In this document: positions 25,326-35,222 of the stretch, one piece after another
Numbering within the stretch: position 1 is the stretch's first letter
Layout of the letters: each line of letters starts with the position of its first letter
DNA from: Emmonsiellopsis sp. PD_33
Lineage: Eukaryota > Ascomycota > Eurotiomycetes > Onygenales > Ajellomycetaceae
Direction: 5' to 3'
Length of the DNA: 64,000 nucleotides
Assembly: GCA_032988165.1 (NCBI GenBank)
Contig: JANTQF010000125.1
Coordinates: 33,217-97,216, forward strand
Program-made: the position numbers and the translations under genes
Notes under the pieces: model-generated
What the model saw: only the letters and a program-made list of their open reading frames with translations
Told to the model about the DNA's origin: nothing
Databases searched by the model: none

Positions 25326-28300
25326 ATGCCTAAGACCCCTCCAAGTTCTATGCTATCATCAGTTTAGGCTCCTGTTCCTCATCATACCTGCAACAGCTGC
25401 CATGAGTGATATACTGTTGGTCCTTGATATGCCTGGTGTTTAGTGTGTCTGAGTTTAGCCAGGGTGGCTGCTCCTCTGGTGTCTGTCCCCTCCAGGTCTG
25501 CCCTGAGTGAGGGCTGTGTCTGCTTGGATTGTCATTACCAGCTTCTGAACTCTCAGTATAAGCATTGTGATGGGTGTCAAGCTGCCCATAGGGCTCTGAT
25601 TAGGCCTGATGTTGCTGCTGTTGCTCAGGTGCTTCCACCCTGTACTGACTGTAGCCTTAAACCTCTGCCTGACTGCTGGAGCAGTCATTGCACTGCCTGT
25701 AGGGAGGGGGCTAGGGCCAGAGTGATTATTAAGTATATTGTGTGTGAGGTCTCTTTGTCAAATCATTGTGAGAGATGCTGTTAGGACTACTGGGGCATTG
25801 CTGTTGTTCATTGCTGTAGGGGTTGTGGTTTTAGGCCTCTTTCTAATGGCCAGTTCAGTCATTATCTGGACTACTACAATAATGGGGGGCCCTAGGGTGC
25901 TTTTCCACATTTTACCTGTGATATCTGTCTTTAGCATTTCAATGGTTCTCTGGTAGTTGATGTGGATGTCATTCAATGCCCTGCCTGCTTTATATCTGGC
26001 ATTCCATCTGTTCTTGCATCTTTATCTAATGCTGCCCACTGGGAACCTCTAGATCTTAGACATATGGATAAGGCCTGTCCTGCATGTGGCACTTTATTCT
26101 GAGCTTCTGAGTTACTCAAGACAAAACATCCTCAGGATTATGCCAACTGCTGCAAGAATGAGGGGGTTACCTTTACTTCCCCTCCTATATCTGAGTCTGT
26201 TGAAGAGTCTATCATCTACTCCCTCTTCTCTGGGGCTCATGAGCTATCATCTTTCTTCTTTCAGAATATACATTCAATAAATTTATTATTGTTGTTTACC
26301 TCTGTTGGTTTTAAATCCCTCTCTCACCTTTCAGCTAGTGAGTATCTATATATCATGCAGGTCCAGGGCAGTATCTACCACATAATGGGGCTGTTGGAGG
26401 CAGGTATGGGCCCTGCTGCTTTTGCTCAGCTTTATTTTCTTGATCCCCAGGAGGCTGCCTGGGATCATGTTTGGGGTTGGGATTTTGAGCTCAGGTGGCA
26501 TGAGGTTGTTGCCTTGCTCAATGCCTATATCCATTTGAATAACCTCTTTATTAGTGTCCTCCATCAGACCAAGGATGTTCTGTGTGATGGTGCTGATAGG
26601 TCTTCTTACCTGCATCTGAATCTTTCCCTCCATCTTGTGTCAAATAAGGATGGGGGGTGTTGTTATGACCTGCCTACTACTACCAATAAGCTTGCCCTGT
26701 TCATGCCCAACATGACCCATAAATTCTCCAATATTAGTTATAGGGATGTGTGTCTCTATCTCCATCAGGCTCCTACTGCTGAGGACCTGTCAAGTCATTG
26801 AGTTGCACTTCAAGAGCTCTGAGAGGGTGATTCAGCTTTGAATTTTATGGGGTCTTCCTCAGGATCCATGGCAATAAGCCCTGCATCAGATTCAATGGCT
26901 CATCCTTACACCTTCATTCATTTTTAGCATTCTCTCTTCTTTCCTTTGGTATATGCCCTGTTCTACCCTGCCAGAGGGTTTAGCTATTTGTGTCATATAA
27001 CTCTGGGTGGTTTGACAGCTGGAGGTTAGTTCTACCTTATATATATCTTGATGTTTTAGTTTACTGACTGGCTTTCTATTTTCTAGGTGTGCCTTGTAAG
27101 CATAAGAATCTGACCATTGCCTAGTTCTATCACTATCAACTTTATATCTGTGCTGATTCCTTTAACCTTCCTCATTGCAGCTAGTTCCTCTTCCAGCAGT
27201 GGCTGCTGAACATGTGGCTGGCTATTGATAACTCTAGGCTTGAATTCCACCTTTATAATCAGTTGAAGCTCTATGCAGATCTCTATGGCTCTTTCCAGCT
27301 TTAAATGCAGAATAACACTGATGCCAGCAATACTGATTATAGTATACTGCCTGCTTGATTTATTAGGAGGTCCCATCATTGTTGAAATATCTATCAGGGT
27401 TTCATGGCTTTGATGCATCACTTCTACAAGCCTGCTCTGTTTGTTACCTTCACTGTAAACCCTGAGTGGGAGGAGATTCAGTCCAAGCTTCTCTGTGATG
27501 ATAATGGGGAGCCTATACAGTGTTGGAATGACTAGCCCAATTTGGTTGCTAGGGTCTTCAATATGAAGAATCAGGTCTTGCTTTGTGAGATCAAGGGTAG
27601 TACTCTGAGTAAATATGTCACCCACATTCAGATGATTGAGTATCAGAAGAGGGGGCTGCCTTACTCTCACACCCTATACTGGCTGGAAGATGACCTGTGT
27701 TCCATTGAGAGGATAGATGATATTGTGTCTGCTGAGGTATCAGATTCTGAGGGGTCAGGGGGGTAGTTGCTCTATGATATCATTACTAAATAGCTACTGC
27801 ACAGGCCCTGTGGTTTGCATTTCAACCCTAATGCTCCCTACTGTGAAAGGGATGTTAATGGTGAGGTCTGTTGTACCAAGCAGTTCTCCAAGCCTTTCAC
27901 TAAGGAGATAACTATTCATCAATCATAATATCCCTAGTACCACTATTATGAGGGCAGCCATCACTTTACCTACAACTCAGATAAGGCTGGCTCTGTTGAG
28001 GTTGGCAATGAATGGGTCATTCCTCATAATTCTTACTTGACTTGGAAGTATAAGGCTTACATCAATATTGAATGCTGTGTCAATATCTCTGCAGTTAAAT
28101 ATCTTCATAAATATATCATGAAGGGTTCCAACCATGCTACTGTCAGTTTCAATGTGGGTGACAATGAGATCTATGAGTACTACCTGGATCACTATGTTGA
28201 TTGTACTGAGGTGGCCTGGCAGGCTCTAGGCTTCAGTGTAGAGAACTATTACCCTGAGAATATGAGCCTTGTTGTCCACCTTCCAGGCAGGCACCATGTT

Positions 28301-30463
28301 GTATATGACCCTGAGGAGCCCTGTGAGGTTACCCTTAACTGCCTTGATGGCCAGACATCTTACCTGCTTGCTTTCTTTAAGTATAATCACAACAATCCTA
28401 AATCTATCTATCTGTACCATGACATGCTATATCATTTCACCTGGGACTTGAAGAATCTGTACTGGAAGTGCTGGAAGGAGCATTCTATTAGTGATGTTAT
28501 AGAGTAGATGTACTCTCTCATACTTTTTCATGCTGATGTGTACTACCTGCACTGTTTACTCATTATTCTGAGGGGGCCTAAATCTTTCAATGACCTACTG
28601 ACAGTTACTGGCACCAAACAGGATACTTTCTAGAAGGCCTACTATGCAAGAGGCATCATCCAGCATGATAATGAGTGGGAATATACCTTCAAGAAGGCTT
28701 TAGAGATGGAAACTGAGGGGGTACTTCAGAGGATGTTAATATCTGCCATTACCTATACTGACCTGCTGTCTGTTGCTGACATCTAAGCCCATTTTTCAAC
28801 CTCATTCACTAATGATCTGAACTTCATCCTTGAAGCTTACTCCTATGATCTACCTGATGACTGAACCCTCCACAAGTTGGCTGTTGACTATAGGCTTCAC
28901 CTTATCTGAAAGGGGCTTGCCCAGAAGGGCCTTGAGCCAGAGGATATTTGAACCTGGGGCCTGCCAGAGCCACATCATGGGTGGAAGCTGGAGGAGGATA
29001 GTAACCCCCTGATCATACAGGAGCTTGCTTATGACCACCAGATGCTGGCTGCCAGGGCTGAGGAACATGAAGCCCAGTTCAATGTGGACTAGTATTTAAC
29101 CTATAATACTATTCTTACAGCTTTGAATACTAACCCCTATAATGTGATGTTCTTCCTCAACAGTCTTAGTGGAACAGGCAAGATGTTTATCTACAATACT
29201 CTTACTAACTGCCTATAGTCCCTGAGTCAGATTGTGCTCTGTATTGCTAGTACAGGCATTACTGCTCAGCTTCTTTCTGGTGGTTGCACTACCCATAAGT
29301 GCTTCTATATCCTCATTGACATCTTACCTACATTGACTTGCAACATATCACATAGTACTCAGCTGGCTGAGCTTCTTTGCCAGACCTCCCTCATCATCTG
29401 AGATGAGACTCCAATAACTCACTGCTACATCTTTGATGTGGTTGATTGGACTCTCTGTGATCTCTAGGCTGATTTGCCTGGGGGTGACAATGACTTCAGT
29501 GATATTCCAACTGTCTTTAGTGGTGACTTCCAGCAGACCTTGCCTGTTGTCCTTTGCAGTATGTGGGATGACACTGTAGATGCCTGCATGTAGCATGCTA
29601 AGGTTTGGTTCTCCCTCTGTATGCTCCATCTTTGCCAGAATATGTGTCTCTCAACTGCTACCCCTGAAGGCAGATCCTTTGTGAATTGGTTGGCTAGTAT
29701 GTCACATGATGTGGCTCTTCAGGGTTGTCAGCTAATCCCCCCTGAGCTACACTGGACCTCTGAGGTTGATGAGTTCATTGATTGAGTATATTCAGGTCTA
29801 TAGGATCAGTTCTGTCAGAGGGGTTACTTTCAAGGTTAGGCAATCCTCATGCCCACCAATGATACTGTTGCTTGGCTCAATGAGGACCTTCTGGATTGTC
29901 TGCCTGGTGAGCCTGTTGAATACCTGTCAGTTGATGTGAGTAAATAGAATGACAATTAGCACCATGAGGTTACACAGGAATTCATATGTGCTCAGAATGC
30001 TCTGTCAATCCAGCCTTTAGTTCTACAAATCAAATGAGATATACCTCTCATGTGTATGCATAACCTGGACCTGCAGCATGGTGTTTGCAATGGATCCCAT
30101 ATGATCCTTCTTGCTTATTTACCCTGGTGTCTGAAGGTCTGATTGGATAGTAGGCCATTTAACAGTGAGGTGTGACTTCTATATCAAATCAAATTGTTAA
30201 GTAATGTGGAGGATTTTGTGGTCATGATAGTTTGGCTCCAGTTCCCTGTACAGCCTGCTTTTGTGATGACAATCAATAAATCACAGGGTTAATTACTCAG
30301 CCATATTGAAATTGATCTCTGAGATTCAGTTTTCTCACACAGTCAGCTCTATGTTGCTCTCTCATGTGCTATGGATTGCCATCAGATCTTGGTGCTTATA
30401 AGTAGTGTGAATTGCTGTCAGGTCATGAATAATGTGGTTTATCCTGAAGTTCTTTACTTTTAA
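25326..30463 (+). pseudogene. Helitron RepHel (Rep nuclease plus Pif1-like helicase), one intron
   Basis: The replication initiator and helicase that move Helitrons. Frame 3 from ATG 25326 to 27024, a 62-bp intron, then frame 2 to TAA 30461-30463, giving 1,692 codons. Order: N-terminal Cys pairs (CNSC, CVCLDC, CDGC, CTDC, CTAC, CRGC, CDIC, CPAC about 25380-26095), the Helitron N-domain (ACPACGTLF, NIHSINLLLLFTSVG), YIMQVQGSIYHIMG (26356 on), the Rep domain with FVTFTVNPEWEEI, KRGLPYSHTLYWL (27644-27682) and the paired tyrosines KYLHKYIMKG (28100-28129), then the helicase with SGTGKMF (29168-29188), DFQQTLPVV (about 29525), TINKSQG and QLYVALS (about 30345). In-frame stops are single transitions from Gln, Arg or Trp. 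The first HUH-region His (GLPHxH in relatives) is Tyr, and the Walker A Thr is Met. Start choice is uncertain. Confidence 0.88.
27025..27086 (+). other. Spliceosomal intron in RepHel
   Basis: 62 bp, GTTAGT...TTCTAG, with a TTACTGAC branch-site-like motif about 20 bases before the acceptor. Splicing joins frame 3 to frame 2 in phase 1 (G|GT) and links LGGLTAG to the Rep domain without loss. The size is typical of fungal introns. Confidence 0.8.
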
Positions 30464-30542
30464 TTTCAATGCCTGTATCTAGCCTCTTTACTCCTTTTTT
30501 TTTAGCTCTCTATTAAATTTGTTGTGTCTCTCTGCCTTCCTC

Positions 30543-31788
30543 ATGATGTCTCAGTTCCAGCCCCAGACCTATATTTTTGTCTCTGGTGGTTTTATCATCA
30601 CTGATCTTAGTAGCTGTGTTCTATCAGATAGGAATATTGAGGTTAACAGCTTCACTACCCCTGCTGTCCTCCATGACATCCTGGGTTTTGAGGTTGAGCC
30701 AGAGCTGCCTGTGGTGCTTTAGATCTATAACCCCAGCTAGCTGAATTTCATGGAGGACATGTTCATTCAGGCTGAGGGCACTCTAGCTGTGGAGTATATT
30801 CCTGTGACTGATGTGGCTGCTATGCCTAATATCATTGTGGTAGTCTCATCTTTTCATCCTCAGTTGGGCTCTGAGGCCATCAGTTCCTCTAAGTATATAG
30901 GGGTCAGTATCAGCTCTGATAGCCTGTCTTTATCCACCATCACTATTTGCACTGCTCACTGTGATATGCCCACTAATTGTTCTGATTGTGTTTTTGAGGT
31001 CACTGTCAAGATCTATGGGAGCTGTGGTGGTGATGGATGCCCTGAGTTTAGGGTCTTCAGCATCTATTGTGTCTTCCCAGGATCTCTGTGTTGGAGTTAT
31101 ATCTCCCTGCTGTGTGTTGGGAATTTGATTTCTATCAGTAGTGATGCTGTTGGGTTTTTTACCCATGGGGGGAAGAGATCCCTTGCCATGATCATCAAGC
31201 AGTTTACCTACTTGAGTAATATTAGTGTCTCTGCTGTCTCTGGCTCTAGCCCTGCTGACTCAGCAACCCCTGTTTAGTATGTCTTCTCACCTGGCCTTTC
31301 ACTTTGCATTTGCTGACTTGCTCCTTCTTCCCTCCAGTGATAGAGTCATCAAGTGGCATAAAGTCTCTACTACTGCAACCTCAAGTGCCTCTCAGATTGC
31401 TACCTTCTTTGCTGATGAACCTCTATTGATTCTGTTGAGGTCTCTGCTTGTATCACTGTCTGCTACTGAAGATAGAGGAGATATGGGGGTGGATACTGAT
31501 AAAGGAAAAGGGAAAGATAGTGAGGATGCTACATTGAGTAAGCTACCTCTATATGTGTCAGATCAGGCCATGGGGTCTTCAAAGAGAAGGAAGAGGCTAT
31601 GCTCTCTGAGTCCACCCCCATCTGATGCTGAATCTTTGATGTCTTCTGGGGGTTCAAGCTCAGGGGGTAAGGCCTCTGTTGCCTCCTCTGATGATGACCA
31701 GGAGGACTCTGACACTAAGGATGCTTCTTCTTCTTCTGACAGTGATGCTGATGAATCTTCTATAGGGTCTTCAAAGAGAAAGAGGTAG
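30543..31788 (+). pseudogene. Second Helitron gene, two exons, function unknown
   Basis: Exon 1 30543-31276 and exon 2 31338-31788 are joined by a 61-bp intron, giving 395 codons with two internal TAG stops near 30721 and 30739 (Gln before mutation). The N-terminal part (VSGGFIITDLSS, EVNSFTTPAVLHDILGF) alternates beta-like stretches and could be an OB-type fold; that is a guess from pattern only. The C-terminal part is Ser/Asp rich with two basic clusters, SSKRRKR and SSKRKR at the very end, which look like nuclear localisation signals. It starts 80 bases after RepHel on the same strand. It may be an accessory DNA-binding protein of the Helitron or a captured gene. Confidence 0.65.
31277..31337 (+). 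other. Spliceosomal intron in the second Helitron gene
   Basis: 61 bp starting GTATGT and ending CTCCAG, with GCTGAC as a branch motif and a pyrimidine-rich stretch before the acceptor. Removing it turns the codon TAG at 31275-31277 into TAT and restores one frame across two stretches that otherwise seem to be separate overlapping frames. Confidence 0.85.
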
Positions 31789-31819
31789 ATAGTTCTTAGT
31801 TGTAGAGTTCCATTCTTTG

Positions 31820-31882
31820 GCCCCTGACCTGATGTTTTGTAGGCTTACCCTACAGCATCTCATTCTGTGGCAGGTCAGGGGC
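31820..31882 (+). other. Nested hairpin downstream of the second Helitron gene
   Basis: Arms GCCCCTGACCTG (31820-31831) and CAGGTCAGGGGC (31871-31882) are perfectly complementary and enclose a second hairpin, TGTAGG / CCTACA (about 31838-31854). Seven T follow the outer arm (31883-31889). It lies 30 bases after the stop codon. It could fold in the 3' untranslated RNA, or serve as a Helitron terminal structure, though it is about 170 bases from the right end. Confidence 0.7.
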
Positions 31883-31917
31883 TTTTTTTGACCTCTGAGG
31901 TTATTTTTCATTCAGTT

Positions 31918-31947
31918 CAGGCCTTATACAGGCCTTATACAGGCCTC
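31918..31947 (+). repeat. Short tandem repeat, 11-bp unit
   Basis: CAGGCCTTATA occurs twice and then CAGGCCTC, about 2.7 units, inside the Helitron 3' non-coding region. Confidence 0.85.
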
Positions 31948-32050
31948 AATGTAGGACTCCAATTGATCACATGACTTTGAATTGCTAAGGGATAGCTTGA
32001 TGAATAAAAAGGTGATGTGTGGATGCATGGTGCTGTAAACCAGAACTTGT

Positions 32051-33060
32051 TAAGTATACAGTTTATAAATCAATTAATAAAGGTATAAGTATATCAGAGC
32101 TTGCAAATCTGATATTCAACATCTTCACCAGATTTTTCAGTTACCTGCATCATTAGATAACAGACTGTACTGGAATATTCAGCTTCAGTAAATACTAGTT
32201 AACACTCTACTACCTCCTGAAAGCACACTGACAGTTAATAATTACATTTTATCCTCAAATAAACAGTCAAATCAAGAGGCAGAATTAGATGCTTGAGCAC
32301 TACCTATATATCTACTATAACTTCTATTAGAACAACTAAGTCAGATGGTTGCTGTTAGCTCAGTTCTCCTACAATATCTCTACATATAGTATCCTTAAGA
32401 TGTCTCCTGTAGAAATACTAATGGGTTTTCAATCTGAACTGTATTTTGATGTCAAATCAGACACTAACATGGAAGGGGAAGAAGTACAGAAGGTAATAAA
32501 ATATATATATTATATGAGAGAAATATAGAATAATCTGTAAGAATCTCTTCTGAAGGCTCAGAAAACACAGAAGAAATACTATAATTAGTATCATAAGGAG
32601 AAGTATTTCATAGTTAGGGACTAGATCATACTGTATTTAAAAAACATTAGTATATTACATTCAAGTCTGAAGCTCAATCATCATTAACTTAGTCCTTTCA
32701 AAATTATTAATAAGTGGGGAAAATAGGTATACAAACTGAAACTTACATCACAATATAAAGATATACACCCTATTTTTCATATCTTATTGCTCAAACTGTA
32801 CCATGTGCAGCACAGCAAAATCTCAGAGGCTAAATCAATGATGATAGATGAAGTTGAGGAGTTCAAAATTAAAGAGATCTTAGAGAAGTGTGACTATTTC
32901 AACAGCTAGTAATACCTTATGTGCTGGAAAAATATGATAGAGGTAGAGAATTCCTGGGAAAATACAGAAAATCTTGAGAATGCATAGAACCTAATTGATG
33001 AGTTCAATATGCAGTTTAGTTATAAAATAATAAAGCTGAAGCACTATTAACTCAAGTAAT
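32051..33060 (+). pseudogene. Element B Pol, second part (integrase core to chromodomain)
   Basis: Continues the integrase interrupted at 24210: KYTVYKSINKGISISELANLIF matches the uninterrupted reading of copy C at 46110-46180. Then come the YPQINSQI-like block (HPQTNGQ in active relatives), HPIFHILLLK about 32770-32800, and a chromodomain at about 32850-32990 (EEFKIKEIL...YLMCWKNM...NSWENTENLENA). Stops abound. Confidence 0.85.
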
Positions 33061-33559
33061 AACTAGCCTATATATAGAAAGAAGAGAAGAAGAAGGACAA
33101 GTTTCTAAAAATTAAATCTTATTATTTCATATTAATATTAAAAGCTCTGAGGAGTGCAGCAGACAAAAAATAAACTGAAAAATACTAGAGAAAATCTAGA
33201 GCACACACCACATCTAGCCCAGGGGGGCAGGCTATTTCCATCAAAGTTAGAATCAATCAAGCACATTAAACTAAGATAATTATACTTACATAAAGAACTA
33301 GAGCAACATCAAATAACCCCTCTGCCTCCTCCAACACTTCTTTATATTAAATAGCTACTTAGTTCTATCACTACTGAATCCTAGGGAGCAACTATATTAT
33401 ACTAGTATACTCAGACTTATCTAATAGATTCTCAAAGTAATTTAATTATTCAGCTATATTAATCAACTTCATAGCATCTACATATACATTAATAGGAACT
33501 TACAGCACAGTTAGCAATCAGTTTCTTTTTCAAATTAACTGCAGGAAAACTCACTGTCT
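33061..33559. other. Element B region between pol and the minus-strand ORF
   Basis: No plus-strand domain is readable after the chromodomain. The minus strand is partly open in pieces (for example NLLDKSEYT near 33420) and may be the C-terminal part of the minus-strand ORF described next. The same stretch occurs in A (13830-14340) and in C (47100-47337 plus 60115-60390). Confidence 0.5.
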
Positions 33560-34140
33560 TGCAATGATAATAATACTACACACACTAAGAATAGTAAGTT
33601 ATATGCAGACTCTCAGGAGGGTAATAAAACACCTTCATGCCAGCCTTAATGATTAGATGATGGATATACTCTCTATACTATTTTAGTAAGTATAGATTCT
33701 TAGTAGACCTCTTTTAGTATTTATTCTTCTTCTTCTCAGTTTTCTCATCATTATTATCATCATTATTATTTTTATTCTTATTCTTCTTATTTTTATTTTT
33801 ATTCTCATCATCACCATCATCCTCTAGGGTCTGCATGGTGAGTTGTGCAAAATCTCCAGCTAATCAGATAATAGATATCAGGGTAGTGGGAGTAGAAGCA
33901 GGACAGACTAGGATGATGGAAGGCATAGAGGCAGATAGATAGCTAAGTGTGTAGAAAGGAGTAATAATAGTAGAAGACAGTGCAAAGGCATGCACAGAAG
34001 AGAGATTATAGAAGAAAATAAAAGAGGAATCTCTATAGTAGGAGGGTATGGCCAGGAGAGGGCATAACAGAGTTTAAAGATTCTAAAGCAGGAGAGCACC
34101 ATGCAGAGAGGTAGCTAGCCCTGTAAGAAAATTAGGAGAG
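33560..34140 (-). pseudogene. Minus-strand ORF of family A, copy B
   Basis: Reading leftwards from about 34140: a Ser/Pro/Leu-rich start (RDSSFIFFYNLSSVHAFA), then a low-complexity run of Asn, Lys and Asp (NKNKNKKNKNKNNNDDNND about 33830-33760), then KKNKYQKRSTKNLYLLKQY (two Gln are TAG/TAA here) and YIHHLIIKAGMKVFYYPPES (about 33690-33610). The same protein reads in the same place in C (60945-60400) and partly in A (37740-37450), which argues that it is a real gene of this family. The function is unknown. Its start is roughly 800 bases from the 3' LTR and it runs toward pol. Confidence 0.5.
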
Positions 34141-34901
34141 GAGAGAGAGCCTAACAGCACACACCCTCCACACACATGAGATGATGTGGGAGTCTGGGAG
34201 GCTATTTCAAATTAATATTTTTTATTTCAGACTACTAAAATACACCTATTAGTAATTTCTATGACATGATACCTCAACAATATGAAAAAAGTAAAGAAAA
34301 GTAGTATATTATACTTAGATAATATTATGCAGCTATAACATGTGAAAAGCAAAATAATCATCTAACTGCATAGATGCACATCTAGGCTAGGTAATCTAAA
34401 ATAAAGTACAATTAGTGTGCAAAGCATTCATAAATTAGTAGAAGACATCATAGACACTCAGACAAGAAGATATTATATTAGAGTAGATAATAAGTAGGAT
34501 GGTAGATCAAATTATGATACTAACATTTAATAGAGAAAATAAAAGAATGTAGTAAAGTAGAGAATATATATATTTATAGGTGTATCAGATTATTGTGTGC
34601 TAAATCATTCATCTATCATCATCTAGGTGCCTAATCTTGAAAAACAAATATTAACTGTATTATGTGCTAAATCATCTGGCAATGAAATTGCTGATTCCTG
34701 CAATATGATTAGTCTGTAAAATACAAAACTATCTGACTACAATAGTCTGAACCTTCTATTAAACATAATACTCTAAATCTTTCATAAAGTATTACAGTCT
34801 GAATCTTCTATAATGTGCATCACACATCAGCCTGATTCTTCAGTTAGAACATAGAAAATCCACAAATCTACTAGAGGTCAGCTTCTAAAAGAGGGGATAG
34901 T
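34141..34901 (+). other. Element B 3' non-coding region and polypurine tract
   Basis: No ORF on either strand. It is nearly collinear with 60960-61739 of copy C. It ends in a purine tract AAAAGAGGGGATAG (34887-34900) directly before the 3' LTR, the usual place for plus-strand priming. Confidence 0.75.
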
Positions 34902-35217
34902 TATAACACATAAAGAAGACTACATATCATATGTAGATCAACTGTACTCTCAGACCTCAGATTTTGGACCTTGGGCTCAGCAGTGTGCCTAGTAGTGTGC
35001 CTGGCAATATGCATGTGGTGCATACTTAGTAGCTAGCTATTGATATATATACTGTACAGGTTTCTTATGAAAAGAACTAGCAAACAGTCCTATTACTATA
35101 TAACCCCTACATTTAAAATATACATACATTTTTACCTGTCTATTCCCATCACACTGTTCAATGACTCATAGTCTGCCTTTTGAATTAAAAGCCTTATATT
35201 CAACATCAGATATTACA
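34902..35217 (+). repeat. 3' LTR of element B
   Basis: 316 bp, TATAACAC (decayed TGTAAC) to ATTACA, the same length as the 5' LTR. It is followed by the duplication GTTGA (35218-35222). Confidence 0.93.
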
Positions 35218-35222
35218 GTTGA

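Larger units (their letters stand above)
24211..32050 (+). mobile_element. Helitron inserted in the integrase of B
   Basis: A 7.8-kb rolling-circle transposon with a RepHel gene (25326-30463) and a second spliced gene (30543-31788). Gypsy sequence stops after TTAATCA (24204-24210) and resumes TTAAGTATACAG near 32050, so ends are certain to within 2-3 bases. The ends are not textbook: no clear 5' TC or 3' CTRR. The left end (GTTCTTGGTT near 24220) and the reverse complement of the right end (GTTCTGGTTT, from about 32039-32048) form a short imperfect inverted repeat, as described for Helitron2/Helentron types. Base composition is visibly richer in G+C and less damaged than the host element. Confidence 0.88.
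19856..35217 (+). mobile_element. Family A chromovirus copy B, full length, split by a Helitron
   Basis: Two 316-bp LTRs (19856-20171 and 34902-35217) with perfect duplication GTTGA on both sides. Order inside: leader, gag, pol up to the integrase core, Helitron (about 24211-32050), rest of integrase and chromodomain, minus-strand ORF region (33560-34140), a non-coding 3' region and polypurine tract. Without the Helitron the element is about 7.5 kb. It is less damaged than A, and RT is readable over long stretches. Confidence 0.93.

Noticed and set aside
27083..27670. A 195-codon open frame on the minus strand
   Set aside because: It lies opposite the Rep domain of RepHel, whose plus-strand reading matches the family; the antisense frame is open because plus-strand damage rarely makes stops there.
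31225..31788. A separate 187-codon Helitron gene overlapping the preceding frame
   Set aside because: A GTATGT...CTCCAG intron at 31277-31337 joins it in frame to the upstream exon, so the first part of the open frame is intronic or antisense to nothing.
33750..33830. Repeats of TTATTCTT/ATCATTATTATC type taken for a microsatellite or CRISPR-like array
   Set aside because: They are the codons of the Asn/Lys/Asp-rich part of the minus-strand ORF and recur with the same flanks in A and C; no spacer-repeat structure exists.
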